From the NCBI RefSeq assembly GCF_014645535.1, contig NZ_BMLX01000002.1, forward strand, positions 186,001 to 250,000: a stretch of DNA of 64,000 bases. The letters are read 5' to 3'. Source of the stretch: Silvimonas iriomotensis (lineage in GTDB: Bacteria > Pseudomonadota > Gammaproteobacteria > Burkholderiales > Chitinibacteraceae). Shown one piece after another: positions 34,962 through 43,429 of the stretch. Each line of letters begins with the position of its first letter. Position 1 is the stretch's first letter. The position numbers and the translations under genes are program-made. Below the pieces are notes generated by a model, which saw only the letters and a program-made list of their open reading frames with translations, was not told where the DNA came from and searched no databases.

Positions 34962-36071
34962 ATGGCCACTTCGCAAGCTCACTCCCGCCCCGAACGCTTG
35001 TTGCGCATTGCCTCGTGGATTGTTGCGCTGGTCTTTGCCGGGCTGCTCAATACCCTGGGCAATCTGATCATGGGCGATCTGTTTTACGCCCCGGCTGGCG
35101 GGCCGCCGCAACAAGAGGCGTTCATCGACCAGGCAACGCGTGCGCGGCTGGAACAACAGCAAAAAGAGCTGGAACGGCAAAAGGCAGCGCTGGCCGACAA
35201 AAAAGAAACGGTCGATACCGCCCTCTCCCGCTCGCACGATGAATACAACGCCGCCAACCAGACGTTCCGCAACTGGCTGGCCACACGCCAGGCCACCGGC
35301 AACAGCAGCCAGGACCCGGAGGTGCTCAACCGCACCCATGCGCTGGATGCCTTGCAGGCCGGGGTCAATAACTGGCAGCGCCAGAGCGATCAACTGGCCG
35401 ATCAGTTGCGTGGTGTAGACAAGCAGCAAATCCAGGTGCAGGGGCAGTTGGGTGTATTGCTGGATCAGGGCGAGAAATCGTACAACCAGGCTTTGCAGAA
35501 ATATGATCTGCGCATCTTTTTCTGGCGGCTGGCGTTCACCCTGCCCTTGCTGTTGCTGGCCATCTGGCTGTTCATCAAGTTCCGCAAGCACCGCTACTGG
35601 CCGTTTGTGTATGGCTTCGGGCTGTTTGCGCTGACGGCGTTCTTTGTTGAACTGGTGCCGTATTTGCCCAGCTTTGGCGGGTATATCCGCGTGGTGGTCG
35701 GGATCATCCTCACCGTGTTTGCCGGCGTGTACATGCTGCGGGCATTCCAGCGCTATGTAGAACGCAAGCGGCTGGAAATGCAGCAAAGTCAGACTGAACG
35801 CGCCCGCACCGTGGTGTACGAAAAGGCCATCAGTTCATACCAGAAAAAGATTTGCCCATCGTGCGACAAACCGTGGAATCTGGCCGGCGACCAGGCCAGT
35901 TTCTGCATTCATTGCGGGCTGGAGTTGTTCCGCGTCTGCGGTTGTGGCGGGCGCAATTTCGCGTTTTTCCCGTTCTGCCACCAGTGTGGCAAACCGGTCA
36001 AACAGACGGCAGACACTAGCACGCCCTCGCTGCTGCAAACCACGCCAGGTACCGAGTTACCACCCCGCTAA
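34962..36071 (+). CDS. Membrane protein with coiled coil and C-terminal zinc ribbons
   Basis: About 369 residues. One N-terminal membrane helix (IASWIVALVFAGLLNTLGNLI) is followed by a charged Gln/Glu/Lys-rich coiled coil (about residues 50-180). Three more membrane helices follow (FFWRLAFTLPLLLLAIWLFI; FVYGFGLFALTAFFVELV; VVVGIILTVFAGVYML), then a cytoplasmic tail with zinc-ribbon Cys pairs (CPSC...CIHC, then CGCG...CHQC). I do not recognise a named function; related proteins are annotated only as zinc-ribbon proteins. The ATG at 34962 has AAGGA seven bases upstream and is preferred to 34932. Confidence 0.8.
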   Translation: MATSQAHSRPERLLRIASWIVALVFAGLLNTLGNLIMGDLFYAPAGGPPQQEAFIDQATRARLEQQQKELERQKAALADKKETVDTALSRSHDEYNAANQTFRNWLATRQATGNSSQDPEVLNRTHALDALQAGVNNWQRQSDQLADQLRGVDKQQIQVQGQLGVLLDQGEKSYNQALQKYDLRIFFWRLAFTLPLLLLAIWLFIKFRKHRYWPFVYGFGLFALTAFFVELVPYLPSFGGYIRVVVGIILTVFAGVYMLRAFQRYVERKRLEMQQSQTERARTVVYEKAISSYQKKICPSCDKPWNLAGDQASFCIHCGLELFRVCGCGGRNFAFFPFCHQCGKPVKQTADTSTPSLLQTTPGTELPPR

Positions 36072-36080
36072 AATTGGCCC

Positions 36081-36118
36081 CAACAAAAAACCGCTCGTAG
36101 CAGAGCGGTTTTTTGTTG
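36081..36118. terminator. Bidirectional terminator before tcdA
   Basis: A 16-bp perfect stem (CAACAAAAAACCGCTC / GAGCGGTTTTTTGTTG) with a six-base loop between convergent genes. Confidence 0.93.
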
Positions 36119-36131
36119 GAAGTGAGACCGG

Positions 36132-36920
36132 TTATTTCATGGCGGAATCAGCCAGCTTGCGCAGCACGCGTGACGCGGCGATAAAGCCGAACGTCCCGGT
36201 CACCGGCGTCACCGCGCCAAAGCCACCCTCGCAATCGAGCCGCACCGGGCTGTCACCGGTTTGCGGTTTGGTGCCACACACACTGCCATCGGCCTGCGGG
36301 TACACCAGGGCCTCGGTGGAATACACGCAGTCCACGCCAAACTTCTTGCCTGGTTTGGGAAAGCCGTAATCGCGGCGCAGGATGTTGCGCACTTTGGCCG
36401 CCAGCGGGTCTTGCGTGGTGCGCGACAGATCATCAATCTTGATCTGCGTCGGGTCGGTCTGGCCGCCAGCGCCGCCCGTCACCATCAGCGGAATCTTGCG
36501 GCGACGGCACCAGTGAATGATCGCGGCTTTGGTTTTCACGCTGTCGATAGCGTCAACCACGTAGTCATAACCCTGGCCCAGCATGGCTTCCAGATTATCG
36601 TCAGCCACAAAGTCTTCAATGGCGTTGACGACACACTCCGGGTTGATCGCCAGCACGCGCTCTTTCATGGCCGCCACTTTCATCTGGCCAAACAGGCCAG
36701 ACATGGCGGGCAACTGGCGGTTGGTGTTGGAAACACAAATGTCGTCCAGATCAATCAGCGTCAACTGGCCGATGCCGGAACGCGCCAGCGCCTCAACCAC
36801 CCACGTGCCGACGCCGCCAATACCGATCACGCACACATGCGCGCGCCGGAAGCGTTCCAGCGCGGCGGTGCCATACAAGCGGGCAATGCCGCCGAAGCGG
36901 CGTTCGAATGAGGTATCCAT
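36132..36920 (-). CDS. tcdA: tRNA threonylcarbamoyladenosine dehydratase
   Basis: A 262-residue E1-like enzyme (CsdL/TcdA) that cyclises t6A37 to ct6A in tRNA using ATP. The ThiF/E1 nucleotide-binding site is VIGIGGVGTWVVEALARSG (residues about 31-49). The adenylation-domain DLDDICVSNTNRQ follows, and the C-terminal NILRRDYGFPKPG and GTFGFIAAS segments are typical of TcdA. The region upstream of its ATG is a GTGAGG element and shows no good ribosome site, so the exact start is less certain. Confidence 0.94.
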   Translation of the reverse strand: MDTSFERRFGGIARLYGTAALERFRRAHVCVIGIGGVGTWVVEALARSGIGQLTLIDLDDICVSNTNRQLPAMSGLFGQMKVAAMKERVLAINPECVVNAIEDFVADDNLEAMLGQGYDYVVDAIDSVKTKAAIIHWCRRRKIPLMVTGGAGGQTDPTQIKIDDLSRTTQDPLAAKVRNILRRDYGFPKPGKKFGVDCVYSTEALVYPQADGSVCGTKPQTGDSPVRLDCEGGFGAVTPVTGTFGFIAASRVLRKLADSAMK

Positions 36921-36931
36921 TTTTGTGCGGC

Positions 36932-37027
36932 GTGAGGTGTAAGGGGTGAGGTGTAAAACCAGGCAGATGACCGCGTGAGGAGCGATGGCACAAGATGTCG
37001 CCTCACTCCTCTCGCCTTGCGCCTCAC
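36932..37027. repeat. GTGAGG-type inverted repeat element, copy 3
   Basis: The left arm GTGAGGTGTAAGGGGTGAGG (from 36932) and right arm CCTCACTCCTCTCGCC...GCCTCAC (37001-37027) match those of 14174-14314, including TAAAACCAGGCAG after the left arm. The spacer is shorter (about 47 bases). The rimO stop codon (37024-37026) falls inside the right arm, so the element reaches into the gene end. Confidence 0.8.
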
Positions 37028-38352
37028 ATCCCGACTTGCTCGGCCCAGAGGTCGTGTTCGTCCGAATCGGTAATGCGTACTTTTACAAAGTCGCCCGGTT
37101 TGACGTCGGCAGCCGGTTCGAAATACACCAGGCCGTCAATTTCCGGGGCGTCGCCATAGGTACGGGCCACTGCGCCTTCTTCATCGATCTCGTCAACCAG
37201 CACGGTGAACTCGCGGCCCACTTTGGCGGCCAGGCGACTGGCAGAGATGGCGGCCTGCTTTTCCATGAAACGCTGTTTGCGCTCTTCTGCCACATCGGCC
37301 GGCACGTGATCCGGCAGGTCGTTGGCGGTGGCGCCATCGACCGGCGAATAGGTAAAACAGCCCACGCGATCAAGCTGCGCTTCATCCAGGAAATCCAGCA
37401 ATTCCTGGAATTCGGCTTCGGTTTCACCCGGGAAGCCGACAATGAAGGTCGAGCGGATCACCAGATCCGGGCAAATGGCACGCCAGGCCTTGATGCGTTC
37501 GAGCACGTTGGCAGAACTGGCCGGGCGCTTCATCAGTTTCAGAATGCGCTGGTTGGCGTGCTGGAACGGGATATCCAGGTACGGCAGCACCTTGCCTTCG
37601 GCCATCAGCGGGATGACTTCATCCACGTGCGGGTACGGGTACACATAGTGCAGACGCGTCCAGATGCCCTGACGGCCCAGTTCTTCCACCAGTTCGGTCA
37701 TGCGGGTTTTCACCGGACGGCCATTGTGGAAACCGGTCTTGTATTTCACATCCACGCCATAAGCGCTGGTGTCTTGCGAAATGATCAAGAGTTCTTTCAC
37801 GCCGGCCTTGGCCAGGTTCTCGGCCTCGCGCAGGACTTCGTGCACCGGGCGGCTGACCAGATCACCGCGCATGGACGGGATGATGCAGAAGGTGCAACGG
37901 TGGTTACAGCCTTCGGAAATCTTCAGGTAGGCGTAGTGCTTGGGTGTGAGCTTGATCCCGGCGGCAGGCACCAGATCCACAAACGGATCATGCGGTTTGG
38001 GCAGATGCACGTGGATCTGCTCCATCACCTCATCCTTGGCGTGCGGGCCGGTCACGGCCAGCACTTTCGGGTGCACGTCGCGGATCAGATCGCCGTCGCC
38101 CTTGGCGCCCAGACAGCCGGTGACAATCACCTTGCCGTTTTCGGCCAGCGCTTCGCCAATCGCATCAAGCGACTCTTGCACGGCGGAATCAATAAAACCA
38201 CAGGTGTTGACGACCACCATATCGGCGTCGTCGTACGAGGCGGAAATCAGGTAACCCTCGGCCCGCAACTGGGTCAGGATCTGTTCGGAATCCACGAGGG
38301 CCTTGGGACAGCCCAGCGAAACAAACCCAACCTTGGGCGCAGCAGCAGACAT
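37024..38352 (-). CDS. rimO: Ribosomal protein S12 methylthiotransferase RimO
   Basis: A 442-residue radical-SAM methylthiotransferase that modifies Asp in ribosomal protein S12. The N-terminal UPF0004 domain ([38 protein letters not shown]) supplies three cluster Cys. The radical-SAM triad is [17 protein letters not shown]. The C-terminal TRAM domain ends in EQVGM. The sequence [17 protein letters not shown] is characteristic of RimO rather than MiaB. The last codons overlap a repeat element. Confidence 0.96.
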   Translation of the reverse strand: MSAAAPKVGFVSLGCPKALVDSEQILTQLRAEGYLISASYDDADMVVVNTCGFIDSAVQESLDAIGEALAENGKVIVTGCLGAKGDGDLIRDVHPKVLAVTGPHAKDEVMEQIHVHLPKPHDPFVDLVPAAGIKLTPKHYAYLKISEGCNHRCTFCIIPSMRGDLVSRPVHEVLREAENLAKAGVKELLIISQDTSAYGVDVKYKTGFHNGRPVKTRMTELVEELGRQGIWTRLHYVYPYPHVDEVIPLMAEGKVLPYLDIPFQHANQRILKLMKRPASSANVLERIKAWRAICPDLVIRSTFIVGFPGETEAEFQELLDFLDEAQLDRVGCFTYSPVDGATANDLPDHVPADVAEERKQRFMEKQAAISASRLAAKVGREFTVLVDEIDEEGAVARTYGDAPEIDGLVYFEPAADVKPGDFVKVRITDSDEHDLWAEQVGM

Positions 38353-38536
38353 TCTTACTCTCCAGCAGGCTGCGGCCAGGTGGCGTCAGCCTTGAACCAA
38401 AACAGAGCGGGCATGTTGTCAGGCACCTGAACAAGTCATTGCGCTGGCACGTGGCCAGGAAGGATTTGTTCAGGGGCTCCCACAACACGCCCGCATGGAC
38501 AACCGAGTATTTTAAATCAATTTTTAGATCAATGGT

Positions 38537-39181
38537 TTATTTCTGCGTCGTACGGCGCTTGGGTGCCGGACTTTCCGGCGGCTCGTCGCTGGCAGGCGGC
38601 GAGGAAGGCTCTGGTTCATTGGGATCGGGCTTGGCGCCGTCCCGGCCATAACCTGGCATACCAAAGCCGGTAAACAGATGCTTGGCGCGGTCTTGCAACT
38701 GTTGTTGCATATCGACAAATAGCGCCGTGCTGCTTTCCAGATACTTGCCCATCATGCTTTGCAGTGCCGGGCCCTGGAACTTCATGAAATCGCCCCAGAT
38801 ATTGGGGTTGAGCATGGGGTTTTCGCCGCCGAGCGACGCCTTGGCCTGGTCTTGCAGGCGCGTCTGCATCTCGGTGAACAACTGCATGTTCTTTTCCAGA
38901 TAGTTGCCCATCACGCCCTGCATGGCATGGCCATAGAAGCGGATGATCTGGGTGAGCACGTCGTAAGAGAACATCGGGATACCACCCGATTCCTCTTCCA
39001 GAATGATCTGCAACAGCACGCTACGCGTAATGTCTTCGCCCGTCTTGGCATCCAGCACCTGAACATCGATCTGTTCCAGTACCAGTTGTTTGACGTCAGC
39101 CAGCGTGATGTAACAGCTGGTAGCGGTGTCGTAGAGCCGCCGGTTCGGATATTTCTTGATCACCCGTTTTTCAACACTCAT
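38537..39181 (-). CDS. phaR: Polyhydroxyalkanoate synthesis repressor PhaR
   Basis: A 214-residue PhaR. The N-terminal DNA-binding domain (VIKKYPNRRLYDTATSCYITLADVKQLV, residues about 7-34) and the PHB-accumulation domain (VLLQIILEEESGGIPMFSYDVLTQIIRFYGHAMQGVMG) are diagnostic. A Pro/Ser/Glu-rich tail ends the protein. In PHA producers PhaR binds DNA and the PHA granule and represses the phasin gene; here the divergent phasin lies 263 bases away. No phaC/A/B genes are in the window. Confidence 0.95.
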   Translation of the reverse strand: MSVEKRVIKKYPNRRLYDTATSCYITLADVKQLVLEQIDVQVLDAKTGEDITRSVLLQIILEEESGGIPMFSYDVLTQIIRFYGHAMQGVMGNYLEKNMQLFTEMQTRLQDQAKASLGGENPMLNPNIWGDFMKFQGPALQSMMGKYLESSTALFVDMQQQLQDRAKHLFTGFGMPGYGRDGAKPDPNEPEPSSPPASDEPPESPAPKRRTTQK

Positions 39182-39217
39182 GCATTTCCCCTGATAAGGT
39201 GACTGCGGGTTGTAGTG

Positions 39218-39239
39218 ATTTTCGCAATATTACGAAAAT
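39218..39239. promoter_or_regulatory. Palindrome in the phaR-phasin intergenic region
   Basis: ATTTTCG and CGAAAAT arms separated by eight AT-rich bases, 37 bases from the phaR start. A candidate autoregulatory site or promoter element; it does not match a published PhaR consensus that I can name. Confidence 0.35.
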
Positions 39240-39304
39240 GCTGCCAAGAGTAGCGCCCGTTTATCGGCTGCGCAACCGGTCATGTTGCAGTGCACAAAAA
39301 GTGT

Positions 39305-39333
39305 TTGACATTGCGCTTTGGGAATTCCACAAT
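39305..39333 (+). promoter_or_regulatory. Sigma70-like promoter of the phasin gene
   Basis: A perfect TTGACA (39305-39310) and CACAAT (39328-39333, four of six) with a 17-base spacer. A TAAAAT follows at 39333-39338. The leader would be about 105 bases. Confidence 0.5.
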
Positions 39334-39444
39334 AAAATCAATGGTGCGGCGCATCATGGTTGATTGAAGCAAGTTCCGGTATTCACGTATTTCTTATATA
39401 CAGCGCCTGCACACGACCACCGATGGATCATTCAGGAGTGAATC

Positions 39445-39996
39445 ATGTCCCAAGCCCAGCAACAGTTCGCAGAACTGGCGACCAGTCAGATCGAAACCAC
39501 GCTGCGTTTCGCGCGGCTGTCTCTCGATAGCACTGAGCGTCTGTTCAAAGTGCAGGTGGAAGCCACCCGCACGGCACTGGAAGAGAACGTGAAAAACGCC
39601 CGTGCCCTCTTGTCCGTGAAAGATGCCCAGGAAGCCGTCTCGCTGCGTCAGAAGCTCATTGAATCCAGTGTAGAACAAGCAACGACGTTCTCGCGCGCGA
39701 TTTTTGAAATTGCTTCGCAAGCGCAAAGCGAACTCTCCAGACTGTACGAAGAACGCGCCATTGCCTTTAACAAGGAACTGGTCAGCGGTCTGGATCGCGT
39801 GGCCAAGTCTGCACCGGCCGGCGCCGATGTGGCAGTGGCTGCGGTCAAATCCACCGCACAAGCCACCGCTGCGGCCGTCGACAGCCTGACCAAAGCGGCC
39901 AAGCAAGTCGCAGAATTTACCGATGCCTCGGTCAAGGCAGCGACCAATGCGACCGCTGAAGCCGTCAAATCGGCCTCACGCAAGACCGCTGCCTGA
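39445..39996 (+). CDS. phaP: Phasin (PHA granule-associated protein)
   Basis: A 183-residue phasin_2-type protein that coats polyhydroxyalkanoate granules. It is entirely helical and amphipathic (QFAELATSQIETTLRFARLSLDSTERLFKVQVEATRTALEE region) with an Ala/Lys-rich C-terminal tail rich in AAVDSLTKAAKQVAEF-type repeats, as in Ralstonia PhaP-like proteins. A good ribosome site (CAGGAG) precedes the ATG. Divergent from phaR, its expected repressor. Strong terminator downstream. Confidence 0.93.
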   Translation: MSQAQQQFAELATSQIETTLRFARLSLDSTERLFKVQVEATRTALEENVKNARALLSVKDAQEAVSLRQKLIESSVEQATTFSRAIFEIASQAQSELSRLYEERAIAFNKELVSGLDRVAKSAPAGADVAVAAVKSTAQATAAAVDSLTKAAKQVAEFTDASVKAATNATAEAVKSASRKTAA

Positions 39997-40033
39997 GCGG
40001 TTGCTTGACAAGGCAAGCAGTTGCCAAAAAGAC

Positions 40034-40058
40034 AAAAGCCCCGCATGCCGGGGCTTTT
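40034..40058. terminator. Bidirectional terminator between phasin gene and zapE
   Basis: A 10-bp stem (AAAAGCCCCG / CGGGGCTTTT) with a five-base loop, followed by a T run, 37 bases past the phasin stop. Confidence 0.88.
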
Positions 40059-40127
40059 TGTTTGTGCGCTGCTGTGGCAAACCGACAACCGGACCCTGTC
40101 AGGGCTGGCAGTATCGTGTAGTCGGTT

Positions 40128-41279
40128 TCAGGTCTCTACCAAACCGGCCAGCGATTCCAGGATGGGTTGATGCGGCAAGGCCAGATATTCCAGCGTCTGC
40201 ATTTCAGTCAGCCGGCTGACGGTGCGGAAAAACTCGCTCGATTGCACGCCATCCACATACAGCGCTTCGGCCGGTACATCAGCAGAGATGATCAGTTTGA
40301 CGCGGTGGTCATAGAATACATCTACCAGCCAGGTAAACCGCCGCGCTTCTGAGGCCTGACGCGCTTCCAGCGCCGGAATGCCGCTGACAATGACGGTGTG
40401 ATACTTGCGGGCGATATCCAGGTAATCGGCCTGGCCGCGCTGATCGCCGCAAATCTTGAAGAAATCAAACCACACCACGCCCGGCGCGCGCCTGCGACAG
40501 CTGATATTGCGCCCGGCCACCGTGATGGTTCTGGCCTGATCCGGGCCCGTGGCCACCTGGGTAAACAGGGTATCGAGTTCTGCATCCACCTCCGGCGTGA
40601 CCGGGGTGATATAGGTGCGCGCCGCAGACAAGGCGCGCAAGCGGTGATCCTGACCGCCATCCAGGTTGAACACATCCAGCTGTTTCTTGATGAGCTCAAT
40701 GGTGGGCAGGAAATTGATGCGCTGCAGCCCGTTGGGGTAAAGCCCGTCGGGCGGGTAGTTGGAGGTGGCGATCAGCACCACGCCGCGCTGGAACAGGTTT
40801 TCCAGCAGCCGCCCCAGGATCATGGCATCAGCAATGTCAGAGACATGAAACTCGTCAAAACACAGTACGCGCACGCTGCGGGCGATTTTCTCTGCCACTT
40901 TGACTAGCGGGTCGGTCTCGCTTTTGAGCGTGGCCAGTTCGCGCTGGACATCCTGCATGAACTGGTGAAAGTGGATGCGTTTTTTGCGGGTATAGGGCAA
41001 CCCGGCAAAAAAGGCATCCATCAAAAAGCTTTTACCGCGCCCCACCCCGCCCCAGAACCACACGCCTCGCGGCACCTGGGGTTGCGGCAGCAGGGTTTTG
41101 CCAAACAAGCGGTGGCGTTTGCGTTTGAACTCCACCAGTTCCTGATACAACTGCTCCAGCCGGCCAATGGCCGCGGTCTGGGCGGCGTCTTCAATAAAGC
41201 CGGGCTGATGACGAACCGAGTCATACCAGGTTTGCGGGCTGGTGCCGCTTTGCGGCGGAGAGATCACATGCGCGGACAT
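40128..41279 (-). CDS. zapE: Cell division ATPase ZapE (AFG1-like)
   Basis: A 383-residue AFG1/ZapE AAA-like ATPase; in E. coli it acts at the division ring during constriction. Walker A is WGGVGRGKSFLMD, Walker B VLCFDEFHVSDIADAM, and sensor-like TSNYPPDGLYPNGLQR follows. MSAHVISPP at 41279 was chosen as the start because the family begins near here; the frame extends to 41366 without conserved sequence. Confidence 0.92.
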   Translation of the reverse strand: MSAHVISPPQSGTSPQTWYDSVRHQPGFIEDAAQTAAIGRLEQLYQELVEFKRKRHRLFGKTLLPQPQVPRGVWFWGGVGRGKSFLMDAFFAGLPYTRKKRIHFHQFMQDVQRELATLKSETDPLVKVAEKIARSVRVLCFDEFHVSDIADAMILGRLLENLFQRGVVLIATSNYPPDGLYPNGLQRINFLPTIELIKKQLDVFNLDGGQDHRLRALSAARTYITPVTPEVDAELDTLFTQVATGPDQARTITVAGRNISCRRRAPGVVWFDFFKICGDQRGQADYLDIARKYHTVIVSGIPALEARQASEARRFTWLVDVFYDHRVKLIISADVPAEALYVDGVQSSEFFRTVSRLTEMQTLEYLALPHQPILESLAGLVET

Positions 41280-41412
41280 GAGCGTCTTGTTAGTAGTCAC
41301 GATAAGCGTGTGAGGCCCATTATACGGAGGCCGCGCCCGTGTGACATGGTGCCCTTCCCGCATCATGGCATTGGGCTAGAATGGTTGCCCTTGCAAAGAT
41401 GTCATCCGGCTC

Positions 41413-41901
41413 ATGAAACCACTGATCACCACGCTGTTGTTAGTCGCTAGCTGTGCCGTCCTGCCTCTGGCGCAGGCCGATACCGGCGCCCTGACCGTGC
41501 GCTTTACCAGCCCGTTGTGGAATGGCGCCAGCGTGCCGCCCGGCCAGCAATGCGCCAGACTGGGTGGCTCTGCCGCCACCCCGGGCCTGAACGTGTTTGA
41601 CCTGCCGGCCGGCACGGCCTTTTTGCAGGTGGAGTTCTCAGAGCGTGGCGGGCTGGATAACGGTGGCATGGGCCGCTTGCAATACGTTGCAGCCAAAGGC
41701 GCGGGCAGCGCGCAGATTCCCAGCGTGCCGGCGCAGGGCCCGTTGCCGGCCGGCCTCAAATCTCTGGGCGCGCGCGATGGCAGCATCTACAGCGCGCCCT
41801 GCGTGAAGGGCAACCACTATTATCTGACCGTGAAAGCGCTGGCTGCAGACGGTGCCCGCACGCTGGCCGAAGGCCGCCTGGATATGGGGCGACTGCCCTG
41901 A
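41413..41901 (+). CDS. Exported protein, distantly PEBP (YbhB)-like
   Basis: A 162-residue protein with a Sec signal peptide (MKPLITTLLLVASCAVLPLAQA, cleavage after residue 22). The mature sequence has the order seen in PEBP/YbhB-type proteins: LTVRFTSPLWNGASVPPGQQC near the start, DLPAGTAFLQVEF, and SAPCVKGNHYYLTVKALA near the end (compare the G-P-C-P-P-G-H-Y motif). The resemblance is by eye and the central PEBP motifs are weak. Periplasmic; function unknown. Confidence 0.65.
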   Translation: MKPLITTLLLVASCAVLPLAQADTGALTVRFTSPLWNGASVPPGQQCARLGGSAATPGLNVFDLPAGTAFLQVEFSERGGLDNGGMGRLQYVAAKGAGSAQIPSVPAQGPLPAGLKSLGARDGSIYSAPCVKGNHYYLTVKALAADGARTLAEGRLDMGRLP

Positions 41902-41972
41902 CCCGCGCAGCGATTGGCGCACTGGCGCCCTGCTGGCCGCACCCGCAGTTTGCTCATCCGGCACTCTCGCCG

Positions 41973-42701
41973 GTGCAACAGTGGCTATCCGGGTTTGCGC
42001 AGTTTCCGGATCACCCGGCGTGGGCCGCGCTGCCTGATCGCCCCGCGACCCGGTCCGGTCAGCAGGTAAGCTTTGTGCCGTCTGAATCGCTGACCGATTA
42101 CTACGAAACCGAAATCCATCTGCGCGGCCGCGTGGCCACCCGTAGCGAGAACTGGCACGACCTCTTCAATGCCCTGATCTGGCTGCGTTTTCCGCGCACC
42201 AAAGCTGCGCTCAATGCCCTGCATTACCGGCAGATGGGCCAGAGTGCCAAAGGCCAGCGCGGCCCGGTGCGCGATGCCGCGACGCTGTTTGATGAATGTG
42301 GGCTGATTGTGCCGTACTGCAACCCGGCGTTGATCGACCTGCTGCGGCAGCATCAATGGCGTGATCTGTTCGTCACCCATCGCGCGCAATGGCAGCACGA
42401 GATTGCAGCAGTCTGTTTTGGCCATGCCAATCTGGAAGCCTTGCTGGACCCGTTTCCCGGCCTGACTGGCAAATGCTGGCCGGTTGAAGTCACGCCAGAC
42501 TGGTTCAGCCTGCCCGATGCCGCGCGCTGGGCCTGGCTGGATGAGCATCTGGCCCGGGGCCTGGATGCCGATGAACTGCAAACGCCGCGCCAGTTACCGC
42601 CGCTACCGTATCTGGGTGTGCCTGGCTGGTGGCCTCAGCAAGATGACGCTTTCTACGCCGATACCGGCTATTTCCGCCCGGCCCGGCACCGGCCAGCCTG
42701 A
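41973..42701 (+). CDS. DUF3025-domain protein
   Basis: A 242-residue cytoplasmic protein recognisable as DUF3025 from DYYETEIHLRGRVATRSENWHDLFNALIWLRFPRTKAALNALHY and the central FVTHRAQW...VCFGHANLEALL region. Function unknown. The GTG at 41973 is the first usual start, but the open frame continues upstream to 41898 (CTG) and that stretch (CWPHPQFAHPALSPV) looks like family N-terminus. A CTG start overlapping the preceding stop is therefore possible. Probably co-transcribed with the exported gene upstream. Confidence 0.85.
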   Translation: MQQWLSGFAQFPDHPAWAALPDRPATRSGQQVSFVPSESLTDYYETEIHLRGRVATRSENWHDLFNALIWLRFPRTKAALNALHYRQMGQSAKGQRGPVRDAATLFDECGLIVPYCNPALIDLLRQHQWRDLFVTHRAQWQHEIAAVCFGHANLEALLDPFPGLTGKCWPVEVTPDWFSLPDAARWAWLDEHLARGLDADELQTPRQLPPLPYLGVPGWWPQQDDAFYADTGYFRPARHRPA

Positions 42702-42704
42702 GGC

Positions 42705-43301
42705 TTAAGCCAGATCGCCCGGCCGGCGGGCAAAGCGCTCACGCAGGCCTTCTGGCAACGGCCATTTGCTCATCACCCATTGCATGGCCGCCGCCAGTTT
42801 GGCGCGGTCAAAATCCCCGCTGAAAATATGCAGGCTGGCGCCGTGCAGCAACAAGCGGCAGGCCAGCAGATCGGGCTCCAGCTCCTGCCCGGGTTCCAGC
42901 CGGAAAATACGCTCGTCCATCCTGTGCAAGATCGGGTTAAGCCGCTCGCCCAGACGGCTGTCGCCGCGCGCCGCCATCCACAATTCCAGCAGCGCCAGCG
43001 AGTCAGTCTGCGTATGGCCGCCCGCAAACGCAAACAGCCCCAGATAAATGCGCTCACGCGGGCTGGTCACGCCGGTTGAATCAATCTTGGCGACTTCAAT
43101 CTCGACAATCTCGGCCAGTAGCACTGGCAAAAGATCCAGCAATCCTTCCGGAAAGTGGTAACGCAAAGCGCCTCGCGTTACCCCCGCGTGCTCGCAGACA
43201 CGCGCCTCGCCCAACCGGGCATATCCCTGTTCGATCAGGAGCTTGCGTGTTGCATCAAGCAACAACTGGCGGGTAGCACTGGAACGTGACTGATTTTGCA
43301 T
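42705..43301 (-). CDS. TetR-family transcriptional regulator
   Basis: A 198-residue TetR protein: helix-turn-helix domain TRQLLLDATRKLLIEQGYARLGEARVCEHAGVTRGALRYHFPEG (residues about 9-52), with the typical GALRYHF recognition helix, and a divergent ligand domain. It is convergent with the DUF3025 gene (three bases apart) and divergent from the phosphoesterase gene. An ACATAC-TT-GTATGT palindrome lies in the 128-base gap, so it probably controls itself and the divergent genes. Confidence 0.9.
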   Translation of the reverse strand: MQNQSRSSATRQLLLDATRKLLIEQGYARLGEARVCEHAGVTRGALRYHFPEGLLDLLPVLLAEIVEIEVAKIDSTGVTSPRERIYLGLFAFAGGHTQTDSLALLELWMAARGDSRLGERLNPILHRMDERIFRLEPGQELEPDLLACRLLLHGASLHIFSGDFDRAKLAAAMQWVMSKWPLPEGLRERFARRPGDLA

Positions 43302-43348
43302 TTCGCCATTCTATCCGGGCGTCATGAATTTGCCACTTAACAAAAAAT

Positions 43349-43362
43349 ACATACTTGTATGT
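43349..43362. promoter_or_regulatory. TetR-type operator palindrome
   Basis: A perfect inverted repeat ACATAC-TT-GTATGT between the divergent TetR and phosphoesterase genes, 47 bases from the TetR start. It resembles AcrR/EnvR-class boxes built on ACATAC/GTATGT. Confidence 0.6.
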
Positions 43363-43429
43363 TTTCATGCATGCGGCAAAAACCGTCATGGACGGGACAT
43401 TGCCGCCTCAATAACAATCAGGAAAGATA

